Shown here: positions 17,644 through 25,550 of the stretch, piece by piece
Layout of the letters: the number at the start of each line of letters is the position of its first letter
How positions within the stretch are numbered: the first letter of the stretch is position 1
Translations under genes and position numbers: made by a program
Assembly (NCBI RefSeq): GCF_002283365.1
Contig: NZ_MQWD01000001.1
Span: 1,038,724 to 1,102,723 of the forward strand
Source: Rubrivirga marina
GTDB taxonomy: Bacteria > Bacteroidota > Rhodothermia > Rhodothermales > Rubricoccaceae
Direction: 5' to 3'
Length of the DNA stretch: 64,000 nucleotides
Notes under the pieces: generated by a model
Told to the model about the DNA's origin: nothing
Database searches by the model: none
The model's input: only the letters and a program-made list of their open reading frames with translations

Positions 17644-17664
17644 CCGCCTCGGTGTCGAGGCCGG
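17644..17664. repeat. Palindrome variant
   Basis: CCGCCTCGGTGTCGAGGCCGG, an imperfect copy directly after the stop of the leftward DUF2237 gene and facing the end of the rightward gntP unit. It is another convergent gene-end placement. Confidence 0.5.
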
Positions 17665-17665
17665 C

Positions 17666-18037
17666 CTACTGGGCCTGGTGCTGGCGGAGGTCGTCGAGCG
17701 AGACCACGTCGAGCGCCCGGGCGTGCGTCGCCTCCAGCACGACGGGCGGAGCCACCCCGGCCTCGAAGGCCTCGCGCCACCGGCTCACGCAGAGGCACCA
17801 CCGGTCGCCGGGGGCGAGGCCGGGAAAGCGCATCTCGGGCCGCGGCCTCGAGAGGTCGTTGCCGCGGGCCCGGGTAAAGTCGAGAAACTCCTCCGTCATC
17901 ACGGCGCAGACGACGTGCGTGCCGAGGTCGTCGGGGCCGGTCTCGCAGCAGCCGGACCGGTAGAACCCCGTGAGCGGATCGCGGCCGCAGTCCTGGAGCT
18001 CGCCGCCGAGGACGTTCGTGAGAGGGACGACTTGCAT
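17666..18037 (-). CDS. DUF2237 family protein
   Basis: A 123-residue soluble protein that matches DUF2237 almost end to end. N-V-L-G-G-E-L-Q-D-C and P-L-T-G-F-Y-R-S-G-C-C-E-T-G come first. Then V-V-C-A-V-M-T-E-E-F-L, G-N-D-L-S-R-P, F-P-G-L-A-P-G-D-R-W-C-L-C-V-S-R-W and A-T-H-A-R-A-L follow. The conserved cysteines suggest a metal or redox role, but the function is unknown. The ATG at 18037 starts right at the conserved region. It is a single gene, divergent from the DUF5872 gene. Confidence 0.93.
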   Translation of the reverse strand: MQVVPLTNVLGGELQDCGRDPLTGFYRSGCCETGPDDLGTHVVCAVMTEEFLDFTRARGNDLSRPRPEMRFPGLAPGDRWCLCVSRWREAFEAGVAPPVVLEATHARALDVVSLDDLRQHQAQ

Positions 18038-18172
18038 GGGGCCGGTCGGAGTGTGCGCCCTGGCAACGGACGCGAGCGGGAGTCGGGTCCTCCGGGACGG
18101 CCTGAACGCGAGCGACAGACGGAACGGCTCCGGACGCTCGGCTCGTTCGCACGGCCCACCTGTCCCATCCGC

Positions 18173-18889
18173 ATGGCTGAAAAAACGATCGACGACTGGC
18201 TCGACGAGACCTCCATCGACGCGTCCGACATCCCGGACCACTATCCCGACGACTACACCGACCCCGAGCTCCGGTGGCGGCTCAAGGAGGCCATCCAGGC
18301 GTCCGGGAAGGGCGGCGACGAGGGGGAGTGGTCGGCCCGGAAGGCGCAACTCCTCACGCAGGCGTACGAGAAGCGCGGCGGCAGCTACATCGGCGAGAAG
18401 TCCGAGCGCCAGACGAGCCTCGAGGACTGGACGGAGCAAGACTGGCAAACGGCCGACGGCTCGGCCGACGCGGCCTCGGGCGACCACATGGACCGCTACC
18501 TCCCGCGCGACGCCTGGGCCCTCCTCTCCGAGTCCGCCCGGAATGAGGCCGAGCGGACCAAAGAGCGGGCCGACGACGCCGGCCGCCAGGTGGCCGACTG
18601 GCCGGAGGCCGTCCGCCGCGTCATGGCGGAGCTCGGCTACGCCGACGGCGGCGAGGGCCTGACCAAAGAGATGCTCTACGACCGAGCCCAAGAGCTCGAC
18701 GTCGAGGGCCGCTCCGACATGACCAAGGGCGAACTGAAGGCGGCCATCCTCGACGCCTATCGGTCCGAGCACGGCGAGCCGACCAAGGACGAGCTGATGA
18801 CGCGCGCTCAGGCCCTCGACGTCCACGGGCGCAGCGACATGACCAAGAGCGAGCTGCAGGACGCCCTCGACGGCGCCACCGACCGCTGA
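18173..18889 (+). CDS. DUF5872 protein with repeated SAP/Rho-N-like motifs
   Basis: A 238-residue soluble charged protein. Residues 20-120 match the DUF5872 pattern: P-E-L-R-W-R-L-K-E-A-I, G-E-W-S-A-R-K-A-Q-L-L, S-L-E-D-W-T-E-Q-D-W-Q-T and R-Y-L-P-R-D-A-W. The C-terminal third holds two copies of a helix-turn-helix-like unit, each reading A-Q-(E/A)-L-D-V-(E/H)-G-R-S-D-M-T-K, as in SAP or Rho N-terminal domains that bind nucleic acid. A nucleic-acid-associated role is therefore plausible but unproven. Confidence 0.8.
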   Translation: MAEKTIDDWLDETSIDASDIPDHYPDDYTDPELRWRLKEAIQASGKGGDEGEWSARKAQLLTQAYEKRGGSYIGEKSERQTSLEDWTEQDWQTADGSADAASGDHMDRYLPRDAWALLSESARNEAERTKERADDAGRQVADWPEAVRRVMAELGYADGGEGLTKEMLYDRAQELDVEGRSDMTKGELKAAILDAYRSEHGEPTKDELMTRAQALDVHGRSDMTKSELQDALDGATDR

Positions 18890-18916
18890 CTCGGCCCGCC
18901 GCGGTGGGACTCCCAC

Positions 18917-19873
18917 ATGCCCGACCAACCCGCCCTCCTCGTCCACGCCGACTGGAGCACGGCCGCGCGCAAGCGGACGATGGCCGTCGCCCGCCGCGCC
19001 GGCGACGTCTACCACGTCGCGGCGCCCGAGCCCGTTGGCGACCTCGGCACGTTCTGGGACCGGCTCCGGGATCGGTCTGACGGGGGCAGGGCGCTGGTCG
19101 GGTTCGACTTCCCCATCGGGCTTCCGGCCGCCTACGCCCGCGCGGCCGGCATCGACGACTTTCGCTCCGTGCTTCCCGATCTGGGGCGGGGCGACTGGGC
19201 CGCGTTCTACGACCTCGCCACGGTGCCCGATGAGATCGACCTGCGGCGGCCGTTCTACCCGGGCGGAACCGGGACGGGCACGCGGCGAACCGACCTGACG
19301 GACGCGCTCGGCGTGGGCTCGTTCGACGCCCTCCGCCGCCGCTGCGAGCAGGCGACGCCGACGCGCGGCTCCGCCTCGCCGCTGTTCTGGACCGTCGGCG
19401 GGCAGCAGGTCGGGCGGGCGGCCATCGCCGGCTGGCGGGACCTTCTCGCGCCTGCGCTCCGCCGTGACCCGGGCGCCCTCGCGCTGTGGCCCTTCGACGG
19501 CGATCTCTCGGACCTCCTCGCGGGCGACGTGCCGGTTGTGGCCGAGACCTACCCGGCCGAGGCCGGCCTCCACGTCGGGCTTCCGCCGCCCGGCCGCGGG
19601 TGGAGCAAGCGCCGCCGCGACGGCCGCTGCGCCCAGGGCCCGGCTCTGTTTCGATGGGCCGCCTGCCGCCCCGTCGTGTTCTCGAGCCAACTCTGCGCGC
19701 TCATCGAGGACGGCTTCGGTGAGGCCGCGACGGGCGAGGACGCCTTCGACGCGGCCGTCGGCCTGTTCGGGATGATCGAGGTCGTGCTCGGCCACCGCCC
19801 GCCGGGCGCGCCCGGCGCCCCTGACGTCCGCGGGGTCGAGGGGTGGATCCTCGGGCAGTCCCCGGACGCCTGA
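18917..19873 (+). CDS. DUF429-like (RNase H-fold) protein
   Basis: A 318-residue soluble protein. Acidic residues occur at positions expected for an RNase H-like fold: V-H-A-D-W-S near the N-terminus, V-G-F-D-F-P-I-G-L-P at about 62-70, A-E-T-Y-P-A-E near the middle, and E-D-A-F-D-A-A-V-G-L near the C-terminus. The end, E-G-W-I-L-G-Q, is also typical of DUF429-like predicted nucleases. This is a family-level suggestion by pattern, not a demonstrated nuclease. It lies 27 bp after the DUF5872 gene and is probably co-transcribed. Confidence 0.6.
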   Translation: MPDQPALLVHADWSTAARKRTMAVARRAGDVYHVAAPEPVGDLGTFWDRLRDRSDGGRALVGFDFPIGLPAAYARAAGIDDFRSVLPDLGRGDWAAFYDLATVPDEIDLRRPFYPGGTGTGTRRTDLTDALGVGSFDALRRRCEQATPTRGSASPLFWTVGGQQVGRAAIAGWRDLLAPALRRDPGALALWPFDGDLSDLLAGDVPVVAETYPAEAGLHVGLPPPGRGWSKRRRDGRCAQGPALFRWAACRPVVFSSQLCALIEDGFGEAATGEDAFDAAVGLFGMIEVVLGHRPPGAPGAPDVRGVEGWILGQSPDA

Positions 19874-19879
19874 GTCCTC

Positions 19880-19899
19880 CCGCCTCGGCGCCGAGGCGG
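19880..19899. repeat. 20-bp palindrome, exact copy
   Basis: CCGCCTCGGCGCCGAGGCGG between convergent stops at 19873 and 19910. It is only 6 and 10 bp from the two stop codons. A GGGGGCGGG run follows; there is no T tract. Confidence 0.8.
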
Positions 19900-19909
19900 A
19901 GGGGGCGGG

Positions 19910-20734
19910 TCAGATCGCGCGCCCGATGGCCTGCCCCATCCGGAGGGTGTGGCCGGCCGCGACGGCGTCGTCGAGGGTTACACGGTCGCGCTCGAAGGCG
20001 AGCACGACGCTGCTGCCGAGCAGGAACCGGCCCATCTCCTCGCCTTTCTCGAACGGCCGGTCGTGTTCGACCGCCACGCGCTCGCGGTACGGCGACGCCG
20101 GGCCGTCCCACACCGTCTCGATGCTGGCCACGATGAGCGCGCCGACCATCACGGCGAGGACCTTCCCGTGCTCCGTTTCGAAGAGGCACGCCAGCCGCTC
20201 GTTGACGGCGAACAGCCCGTCGACGTGGGCCTCGGTCGTGGCGTTGACCGAGAACAGCTTGCCGGGGATGGCCTCGGTCCGCACGAGCCGGCCCGCGAGC
20301 GGGACGTGGACGCGGTGGTAGTCCTTGGGCGAGAGGTAGACCGTGCAGAACGGGCCGCCCTCGAAGGCCGGGTCGGCGCAGCTCCCGGCGAGCGCCTCGA
20401 GGGAGTAGCGGATCCCCTTGGCCTGGATGAGGTGGCCGTCGGCGACGGTCCCCGCTTGACTCACGACGCCGTCGGCCGGGGAGGCGACGGCGTCGACGCC
20501 CGGCGCGATGGGGCGGGCGCCCTCCGCCAACGACCGGGTAAAGAAGTCGTTGAACGACCGGTAGCTCGCGAGCTCGGTCCGCTCGGCCTCGTCCATCTCG
20601 ACGCCGTAGACTCGCGCGAAGAGGCGGACGAGCGGGTCACGGAGCCACGCCCTCTCCGACGCCGCCAGCCGGCCGACGCTGCGGGAGAGGAGGTGGTGGG
20701 GGAGGAGGCGCTGGAGGGCGACGAACGGGCTCAT
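19910..20734 (-). CDS. psd: Phosphatidylserine decarboxylase
   Basis: A 274-residue proenzyme that makes phosphatidylethanolamine at the membrane. Family motifs: S-F-N-D-F-F-T-R at about residue 62, P-A-D-G-V-V at about 86, Y-L-S-P-K-D-Y-H-R-V-H-V-P at about 134-146, N-E-R near 178, and the self-cleavage site L-G-S-S at about 240, where the Ser becomes the pyruvoyl group. The ATG at 20734 is preferred over one 21 bp upstream, which would add only M-P-R-R-R-R-R. All catalytic elements are intact. Confidence 0.95.
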   Translation of the reverse strand: MSPFVALQRLLPHHLLSRSVGRLAASERAWLRDPLVRLFARVYGVEMDEAERTELASYRSFNDFFTRSLAEGARPIAPGVDAVASPADGVVSQAGTVADGHLIQAKGIRYSLEALAGSCADPAFEGGPFCTVYLSPKDYHRVHVPLAGRLVRTEAIPGKLFSVNATTEAHVDGLFAVNERLACLFETEHGKVLAVMVGALIVASIETVWDGPASPYRERVAVEHDRPFEKGEEMGRFLLGSSVVLAFERDRVTLDDAVAAGHTLRMGQAIGRAI

Positions 20735-20812
20735 GCGACGCCTACGGCGTGGCACGGCGGAGAGGTCCGCCCGCCTCGGCAGGCTTGCGGGACGGCCGAC
20801 GCGTTTCGTGGA

Positions 20813-20968
20813 CTAGAGGCCGAGGTCGTCGCAGGTCGCGTCGACCGTGCCCGTGTCGGTCGCGCCGTCGGTGAACTCGCTCCGGGTGAGCTCGACGGCG
20901 AGCTCCTCGGCGCTGCCGCAGCCGGCCAGGACGAGGAGCGCGGCGAAGAGAAGGAGAGGGAAACGCAT
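20813..20968 (-). CDS. Very small lipoprotein
   Basis: A 51-residue protein. The first 17 residues are a lipoprotein signal (M-R-F-P-L-L-L-F-A-A-L-L-V-L-A-G-C), leaving a mature part of about 35 residues with E-L-T-R-S-E-F-T-D-G and one further Cys. It is not recognised. It has a clear lipobox and an open frame, and lies 79 bp downstream of the start of psd, on the opposite side of the intergenic space. It is too short for usual gene lists. Confidence 0.65.
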   Translation of the reverse strand: MRFPLLLFAALLVLAGCGSAEELAVELTRSEFTDGATDTGTVDATCDDLGL

Positions 20969-21139
20969 GGGGAAGGGGGGACATAGAGAGGACGGTGATC
21001 ACGGACAGCGCCCTCAGCCGTTTCGCGCCGTCCCGGTCCCGCCCTCTCCCCCATGGCTTCCTGGGACGACGCCCGATGCGGATCCAGAAGACTCCCCGCT
21101 CGCCTTGGCGTGCCCGCGGACGGACCGAGGCGGGCGGAG

Positions 21140-21511
21140 CTAGTCGGTTTCGGTCGGGTAGCCGGCCTCCGTCCACGCCCGCCAGCCGCCGTCCATCGAT
21201 CGGACGTTCGCGTAGCCCATCTGCTCAAGCGCCCGGGCCGCGAGCGCCGAGCGGTAGCCACCGCCGCAGTACAGCACGAGCGGCGCGTCGGGGTCGGGGA
21301 ACGCCGCCTCGATGTCCCGTTCGAGGACCCCGCGCGGCATCGCGACGGCGCCCGGCAGGTGTCCCCGGTCCCACTCGTCCGGCTCCCGGACGTCCACCAG
21401 AACCATGTCCTCGCCGGCCTCCATCCGCTGACGGACCGTCGCAGGGTCGGTCTCCGTGATCTCGGCGCGTGCGGCGTCGACGAGCGCGAGGAAGCGGGGG
21501 CTGTGGGTCAT
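21140..21511 (-). CDS. Rhodanese-like sulfurtransferase
   Basis: A 123-residue single-domain rhodanese. V-L-V-D-V-R-E-P-D-E-W and G-H-L-P-G-A-V are the N-terminal rhodanese motif, and the active loop is L-Y-C-G-G-G-Y-R-S with a catalytic Cys at about residue 82. The loop length suits sulfur rather than phosphate chemistry. Physiological acceptor unknown. It lies on the same strand as the nucleotidyltransferase upstream, with about 100 bp between them. Confidence 0.93.
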   Translation of the reverse strand: MTHSPRFLALVDAARAEITETDPATVRQRMEAGEDMVLVDVREPDEWDRGHLPGAVAMPRGVLERDIEAAFPDPDAPLVLYCGGGYRSALAARALEQMGYANVRSMDGGWRAWTEAGYPTETD

Positions 21512-21615
21512 GAGGGAGGACAGGGTCGGTCGAGAGGATTCCTTCAGCGTGTCGATCACGCTCCGCCCGTTCCCGGTTCCCGTAAACCGCAGGTCGGCGC
21601 AGCCGACGCAGCGAG

Positions 21616-22383
21616 CTATCGGAAGTCCCCACTGGCGACGACTTCGTTGGCCTTCTCGAGCCGCTCCAGCGTGCCGACGTCGAGGAATCGGTTCGGCGTC
21701 GCGTCGGTCCCGTCGAAGGCCGCGATTCGGGCGCCGTCCCGGGCCTGGGCGAGGTAGACGTCCATGACGGAGAACTTGGCCTCGTCGCGGGCGCAGATGG
21801 GGTCGAGGAGGGCGGGCGCGCAGGCCTGGACGCCGCAGAAGTCGACCACGCGGCCTTCGCCCTGCGCGTCGCGCATCCGCTTCGGCTCGCCGCCGTCGAG
21901 CGTGTAGCCCGCCAGCCCGCCGTCGTCGAAGAGGAGCGCGCGGTCGGTCTTGGCCTCGGCCACAGCGAGCGTCGCGAGGCGGCCGTCGTCGGCGTCGCGC
22001 TGGGCCTCGTAGAGCGCGCGGAGGTCGACGTCGGTGAGGATGTCGGCGTTGTGGACCAGGAACGGCGCGTCGCGGCGGAAGAAGCCGGCGGCCTTCTTGA
22101 TGCCGCCGCCGGTCTCGAGCGGCCCGTCGGGCTCGTCGGAGATCACGACCTCGACGGGGGCGCCCGCCTCGGTCCGCCAGTCGGCCGCCTCGACGTAGGC
22201 CTCGACCTGGTCCGAGAGGTGCGACACGTTGACGAGGATCCGGTCGGCCCCGGACGCCAGAAGGCGCCGCGCGACGCGCTCCAGCATGGGGACGCCATCG
22301 ACCTCGACGAGCGGCTTCGGCGTGTGGTGCGTGAGCGGGCGGAGGCGCGTGCCGAGGCCGGCCGCGAGGATCATGGCGTCCAT
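21616..22383 (-). CDS. Sugar-1-phosphate nucleotidyltransferase, MurU-like
   Basis: A 255-residue nucleotidyltransferase with the signature L-A-A-G-L-G-T-R-L-R-P-L-T and P-K-P-L-V-E-V at the N-terminus, E-T-G-G-G-I at about 90, and H-N-A-D-I-L (metal Asp) at about 104-109. The short length and lack of a C-terminal hexapeptide domain resemble N-acetylmuramate 1-phosphate uridylyltransferase (MurU) and mannose-1-phosphate guanylyltransferase-like proteins. It probably activates a sugar for envelope or cell-wall recycling use. It is divergent from a glycosyltransferase with which it may cooperate. Confidence 0.85.
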   Translation of the reverse strand: MDAMILAAGLGTRLRPLTHHTPKPLVEVDGVPMLERVARRLLASGADRILVNVSHLSDQVEAYVEAADWRTEAGAPVEVVISDEPDGPLETGGGIKKAAGFFRRDAPFLVHNADILTDVDLRALYEAQRDADDGRLATLAVAEAKTDRALLFDDGGLAGYTLDGGEPKRMRDAQGEGRVVDFCGVQACAPALLDPICARDEAKFSVMDVYLAQARDGARIAAFDGTDATPNRFLDVGTLERLEKANEVVASGDFR

Positions 22384-22408
22384 TCGGAGGGATGCGGGGT
22401 GAGGGAAG

Positions 22409-22488
22409 GCGGGATGGGCAGAACTGGCACCCCGGGGCGGCCGTTACGCATCCGCCCCTCCGACGGTCCCCTGATTCCCCCATCCCGC
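22409..22488. repeat. Inverted repeat abutting the glycosyltransferase start
   Basis: GCGGGATGGG (22409-22418) is perfectly complementary to CCCATCCCGC (22479-22488). The second arm ends at the base before the ATG at 22489. This is the same start-adjacent layout as at 2617-2683, with unrelated arm sequence. Confidence 0.55.
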
Positions 22489-24156
22489 ATGCCCCATCCC
22501 TCCTCCCCTCCTCTCGGCGTCGTTCATGGCTACGGCCTCGCGGGCGCGGGGTCGAACCTGTGGACGCGGGCGATCCTGCGGGCGCTGGCCCAGGGCGGGC
22601 ACGCCGTCCACGCCGTCTGCCAGGAGAGCCGGCCCGAGCGGTACGACTTCGTGGCGAAGGCCGTCGCGTACGCCGCTGACGGCCGGCCCGAAACGCTCTT
22701 CGAGCGCGAGACGCCGTACCCCGGTTCCGTCACCGTCCACCGGCCGGAGCTCGACGTGCTGCCCACGTTCGTCCGGCCGAGCACGGCGAGCGAGTACGTC
22801 GTCTACATCCCCGACCTCGACGACGCGGCCGTGACGGAGTACGTCCGGCGGAACGCCTGGGTGCTCGAGGCGGTCGCCGAGGCGGAGGGGGTCGCCGGGT
22901 GGGTCGTCAACCACGTCGTGCTGATGGCCGTCGCGGCGTACCGGGCGCACGAGGCCGGCGGGGCGCCGTATGCCGTCCTGCCGCACGGGAGCGCCATCGA
23001 GTACGTGGTCAAGAAGGAGGCACGGTCGCGGGCCCTCGCCGAGACCGCGCTCCAGGGCGCCGTGCGCGTGTTCGCGCTCAACGGCGAGATGGAGGGGCGC
23101 ATCCACGACGTGTTCGGCGCCGTGCCGGGCGTCGACAAGAAGGTCGGGCGGATGCCGGTCGGGACCGACACGTCGGTGTTCGACCTGGTCGACCGGAGGG
23201 ACCGGGCGGCGACCGTCGAGCGGATCGCCGAGACCGTGGTCGGCGTCGACCGCGGGCGGCCGGAGGACGCCACGGCCGCGCTCCAGGCCCGCCTCGGCGC
23301 GCTCCCGGACGAGGCCAGCGATGAGCAGGTGCTGGAGGCGCTGAGGGCCGACTACCCGCGTTCGGCGCCGGACGAGGACGTCGAGGCCAAGCTCCGCGCC
23401 GTGGACTGGGACGACGCCAAGACCGTCGTCTACGTCGGCCGGCTGATCGCGGCGAAGGGGCCGGCCGATCTCGTCCTCGCCCTCCCGCTCGTGGCCGAGC
23501 AGCACCCCGAGGCCGTCGCGCTCGTGGCCGGGACCGGCGGCCTCCGCGAGGGGCTGGAGGCGCTCGTGTGGGCGCTCGCCGAGGGCCGCGGCCCTCTCGT
23601 CCGCCGGCTCGTCCGCCTCGGCGGCGCGCTCGAAGGCGGCGGCGGCCTCGACGCCGATCCGTTCTTTGCGGGGCAGGCCTTCCTCGACGGCCTCGACGCC
23701 GAGGGCGCGTTCGACGACTACCTCGCGACGGCGCGGCGCGTGCTCACGCCCGACTCCGTCGTGTTCACCGGCTTCCTCGACCACGACGCGCTCGGCCCGC
23801 TCTACGGGCTAGCCGACGCCGGCGCGTTCCCGTCGGTCGTCCGCGAGGCGAGCCCGCTCGTGGTGCCCGAGAGCGCCGCGGCCGGCGTCCTGCCCGTCGG
23901 CCCCGACATCGGGGGAATGGGCGACAGCCTGCGGACCCTCGCGGAGGGCCTCCCCGACGCCGCTCGCGATCTCGTCACGACGCGGCCCGAGGCCGAGCAC
24001 CGCATCCCGGACCTCGCCGACCGGTTGGCCCAGGCCCTCGACGCGCCCCGTCGGTTCGCGCCCGAGCTGCGACGCGAGGCCGAGGCCCGGTTCGACTGGC
24101 GCGCCATCGCCGAGCGACTGGCCGGCGAGCTTGAAGCGATGGGCGCCGATCGCTGA
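22489..24156 (+). CDS. Glycosyltransferase, GT4-like (GT-B fold)
   Basis: A 555-residue protein. The N-terminal half opens with a donor-fold glycine loop, G-Y-G-L-A-G-A-G-S-N-L-W at about residues 14-25, and V-L-P-H-G-S at about 164. The C-terminal half has V-V-Y-V-G-R-L-I-A-A-K-G-P at about 310, and G-F-L-D-H-D-A-L-G-P-L-Y and A-F-P-S-V-V-R-E-A-S-P-L-V-V-P-E-S-A-A-A-G at about 425-465, the GT4 nucleotide-sugar site with its Glu pair. An unusual insert (about 240-300), rich in Asp and Ala, separates the halves. The product is unknown; it probably works on envelope or exopolysaccharide. Confidence 0.83.
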   Translation: MPHPSSPPLGVVHGYGLAGAGSNLWTRAILRALAQGGHAVHAVCQESRPERYDFVAKAVAYAADGRPETLFERETPYPGSVTVHRPELDVLPTFVRPSTASEYVVYIPDLDDAAVTEYVRRNAWVLEAVAEAEGVAGWVVNHVVLMAVAAYRAHEAGGAPYAVLPHGSAIEYVVKKEARSRALAETALQGAVRVFALNGEMEGRIHDVFGAVPGVDKKVGRMPVGTDTSVFDLVDRRDRAATVERIAETVVGVDRGRPEDATAALQARLGALPDEASDEQVLEALRADYPRSAPDEDVEAKLRAVDWDDAKTVVYVGRLIAAKGPADLVLALPLVAEQHPEAVALVAGTGGLREGLEALVWALAEGRGPLVRRLVRLGGALEGGGGLDADPFFAGQAFLDGLDAEGAFDDYLATARRVLTPDSVVFTGFLDHDALGPLYGLADAGAFPSVVREASPLVVPESAAAGVLPVGPDIGGMGDSLRTLAEGLPDAARDLVTTRPEAEHRIPDLADRLAQALDAPRRFAPELRREAEARFDWRAIAERLAGELEAMGADR

Positions 24157-24162
24157 CCTGCT

Positions 24163-24182
24163 CCGCCTCGACTCCGAGGCGG
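24163..24182. repeat. Palindrome variant
   Basis: CCGCCTCGACTCCGAGGCGG. The arms match the exact 20-mer and the centre differs. It lies between convergent stops at 24156 and 24189, again within 7 bp of both genes. Confidence 0.7.
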
Positions 24183-24188
24183 ACCGAG

Positions 24189-24581
24189 CTAGACCTCCGC
24201 CACCGCCTGCGCGACGACCCCGTCGAACGTCGTGGCCGAGGCCGGATGGATGGCCATGTCCCACCCCGGGAACCGCCGCGCCGCGACCGGCCCGCTCCGG
24301 ATCACCTGGAGGTCGGCGTGTCGCGTGTCGCTCTCGATCCGCTCGACGCAGAGGGCCAGCGCGCGGGCCGGCCCCTCGATCCACTGCGCGAACCGCGTGA
24401 CCCCATCGTCGTCCTCCAGCACGACCAGCTTGCCCGTCACGTCGCGCGCGGCGTTGAACCGACGGGCGGAGCGGAGCAGGTCGTTGAGCGCATCGTCGGA
24501 AAAGGGGACGACGGGCGTCGAGAGGTAAGCAAACGCGCGGAGCGGCTCGCTCTCGACCCCGAGGACGTCGATGTCGGGCAC
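24189..24581 (-). CDS. BLUF-domain blue-light photoreceptor
   Basis: A 130-residue stand-alone BLUF protein that binds FAD. Key residues are present: the Tyr in F-A-Y-L-S-T, the Asn in F-N-A-A-R-D-V-T-G-K-L, the light-switched Gln in R-F-A-Q-W-I-E-G-P, and W-D-M near the C-terminal strand. D-T-R-H matches the usual D-x-R-H turn. The GTG at 24581 was chosen because it aligns with the start of the paralogue at 25551-25949. There is no output domain, so it probably acts by protein contact. It shares a strand with the flavin-type and second BLUF genes. Confidence 0.85.
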   Translation of the reverse strand: MPDIDVLGVESEPLRAFAYLSTPVVPFSDDALNDLLRSARRFNAARDVTGKLVVLEDDDGVTRFAQWIEGPARALALCVERIESDTRHADLQVIRSGPVAARRFPGWDMAIHPASATTFDGVVAQAVAEV

Positions 24582-24664
24582 CGGGCGAACGGGAGGGTGG
24601 GACGCTGGACGGGGAGAGTACAGAGAAGGCCTCACGCGCCTCCTCGGCCGATCCCCGGGCCGCG

Positions 24665-24928
24665 CTAGGTGGATTCCCCTGCCCCCACCAGCTGCGGGGC
24701 GGCCTCGGCGCCGAGGCGGAGGGTCTCGACCGTCGCGAAGGCGTCGGTGCTCACGAGGAGAGCCAGCGGATCGCCCTCGGTCAGCAGGAAGTGGATGACC
24801 GTGAGCGCCGCGCGCTCGTCGCGGCCGTCGTCCGGGCGGACGGTTCGGGGCGAGCGGAAGACCTCACGGTAGTGGCCGCCCTCGGGGTGCGGTTCGAGAC
24901 CGAGTGTCTCATGAGGCGGGCGGCCCAG
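24665..24928 (-). pseudogene. Decayed cupin (DUF985/Cupin_5) remnant
   Basis: An open stretch of 88 codons with no ATG or GTG near its natural start. It begins with the DUF985 signature L-E-P-H-P-E-G-G-H-Y-R-E-V-F-R-S and continues to I-H-F-L-L-T-E-G-D, then jumps to P-L-A-L-L-V. The expected metal-binding H-R-V and D-E-x-W-H segment between these parts is missing, and the C-terminal third is also gone. An in-frame deletion between two E-G-D-coding stretches would explain the gap (inference). A palindrome copy is embedded in the coding sequence at 24702-24719 (R-L-G-A-E-A). Confidence 0.65.
24702..24719. repeat. Palindrome copy inside the cupin remnant
   Basis: GCCTCGGCGCCGAGGCGG. It encodes L-R-L-G-A-E-A in the leftward frame of the cupin remnant, and the remnant loses its homology to the family soon after it. 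It is the only clear copy of this element that lies inside a reading frame with family homology. Confidence 0.6.
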
Positions 24929-24935
24929 GCGACAT

Positions 24936-25538
24936 CTACAGGTCCTTCCGGTAGCGGGCAACCATGTCGTCCTGTGTCTCGACCGGCCCCTCCCCGCCGA
25001 CCTGGTCGCGCAGCATCTCGCCCATCGTCGGGAGGACCGACCGGTCCTGGCGGCTGGCGGGGTCCCAGAGGCGCGAGCGCATAAGGGCCTTGGCGCAATG
25101 GAGGTAGGCTTCCTCGACCGTGATCTCGACGACGACCCGCGGCGGGCGGCGCGCGTCGGCGAACGGTGCGAGCGCCTCGGCATCATCGCGGAGGCGGGCC
25201 GTCCCGTTGACCCGGAGCGTCTCGTCGACGCCGGGGACGAGGAAGAGGAGGCCGGCGCGGCCCGTCTCGGCGACGTTCGTGAGCGAGTCGAGCCGGTTGT
25301 TGCCGCTCGCGTCGGGCAGCCAGAGCGTCCGGTCGTCGGCGACGTGGACGAAGCCGGGGGCGCCGCCGCGCGGCGAGGCGTCGGCGCGGCCGTCGGCGCC
25401 CGCGGTCGCGAGGACAAGGAACGGGGCGAGCCCGATGAACCGGCGGGCGTGGACGTCGAGCCGGTCGAGCGTCTTGCGGACGGCCCGGCCGGACGGGGTG
25501 GGGTAGCGTTCGCGGAGGGCGTCGACGGACTCGATCAT
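24936..25538 (-). CDS. Pyridoxamine 5'-phosphate oxidase-family flavoprotein
   Basis: A 200-residue protein with the split-barrel FMN-binding pattern. F-L-V-L-A-T-A-G-A-D-G-R-A-D-A-S-P-R-G-G begins the barrel at about residue 41, followed by L-W-L-P-D-A-S-G-N-N-R-L-D-S-L-T-N-V and G-L-L-F-L-V-P-G-V-D-E-T-L-R-V-N-G. The C-terminal C-A-K-A-L-M-R-S-R-L-W is typical of the MSMEG_1061-like group. It is likely FMN- or F420-dependent with an unknown substrate. It is flanked by two BLUF genes on the same strand (12 bp from one), suggesting a flavin or light-related unit. Confidence 0.88.
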   Translation of the reverse strand: MIESVDALRERYPTPSGRAVRKTLDRLDVHARRFIGLAPFLVLATAGADGRADASPRGGAPGFVHVADDRTLWLPDASGNNRLDSLTNVAETGRAGLLFLVPGVDETLRVNGTARLRDDAEALAPFADARRPPRVVVEITVEEAYLHCAKALMRSRLWDPASRQDRSVLPTMGEMLRDQVGGEGPVETQDDMVARYRKDL

Positions 25539-25550
25539 GGCACGCGGGGC

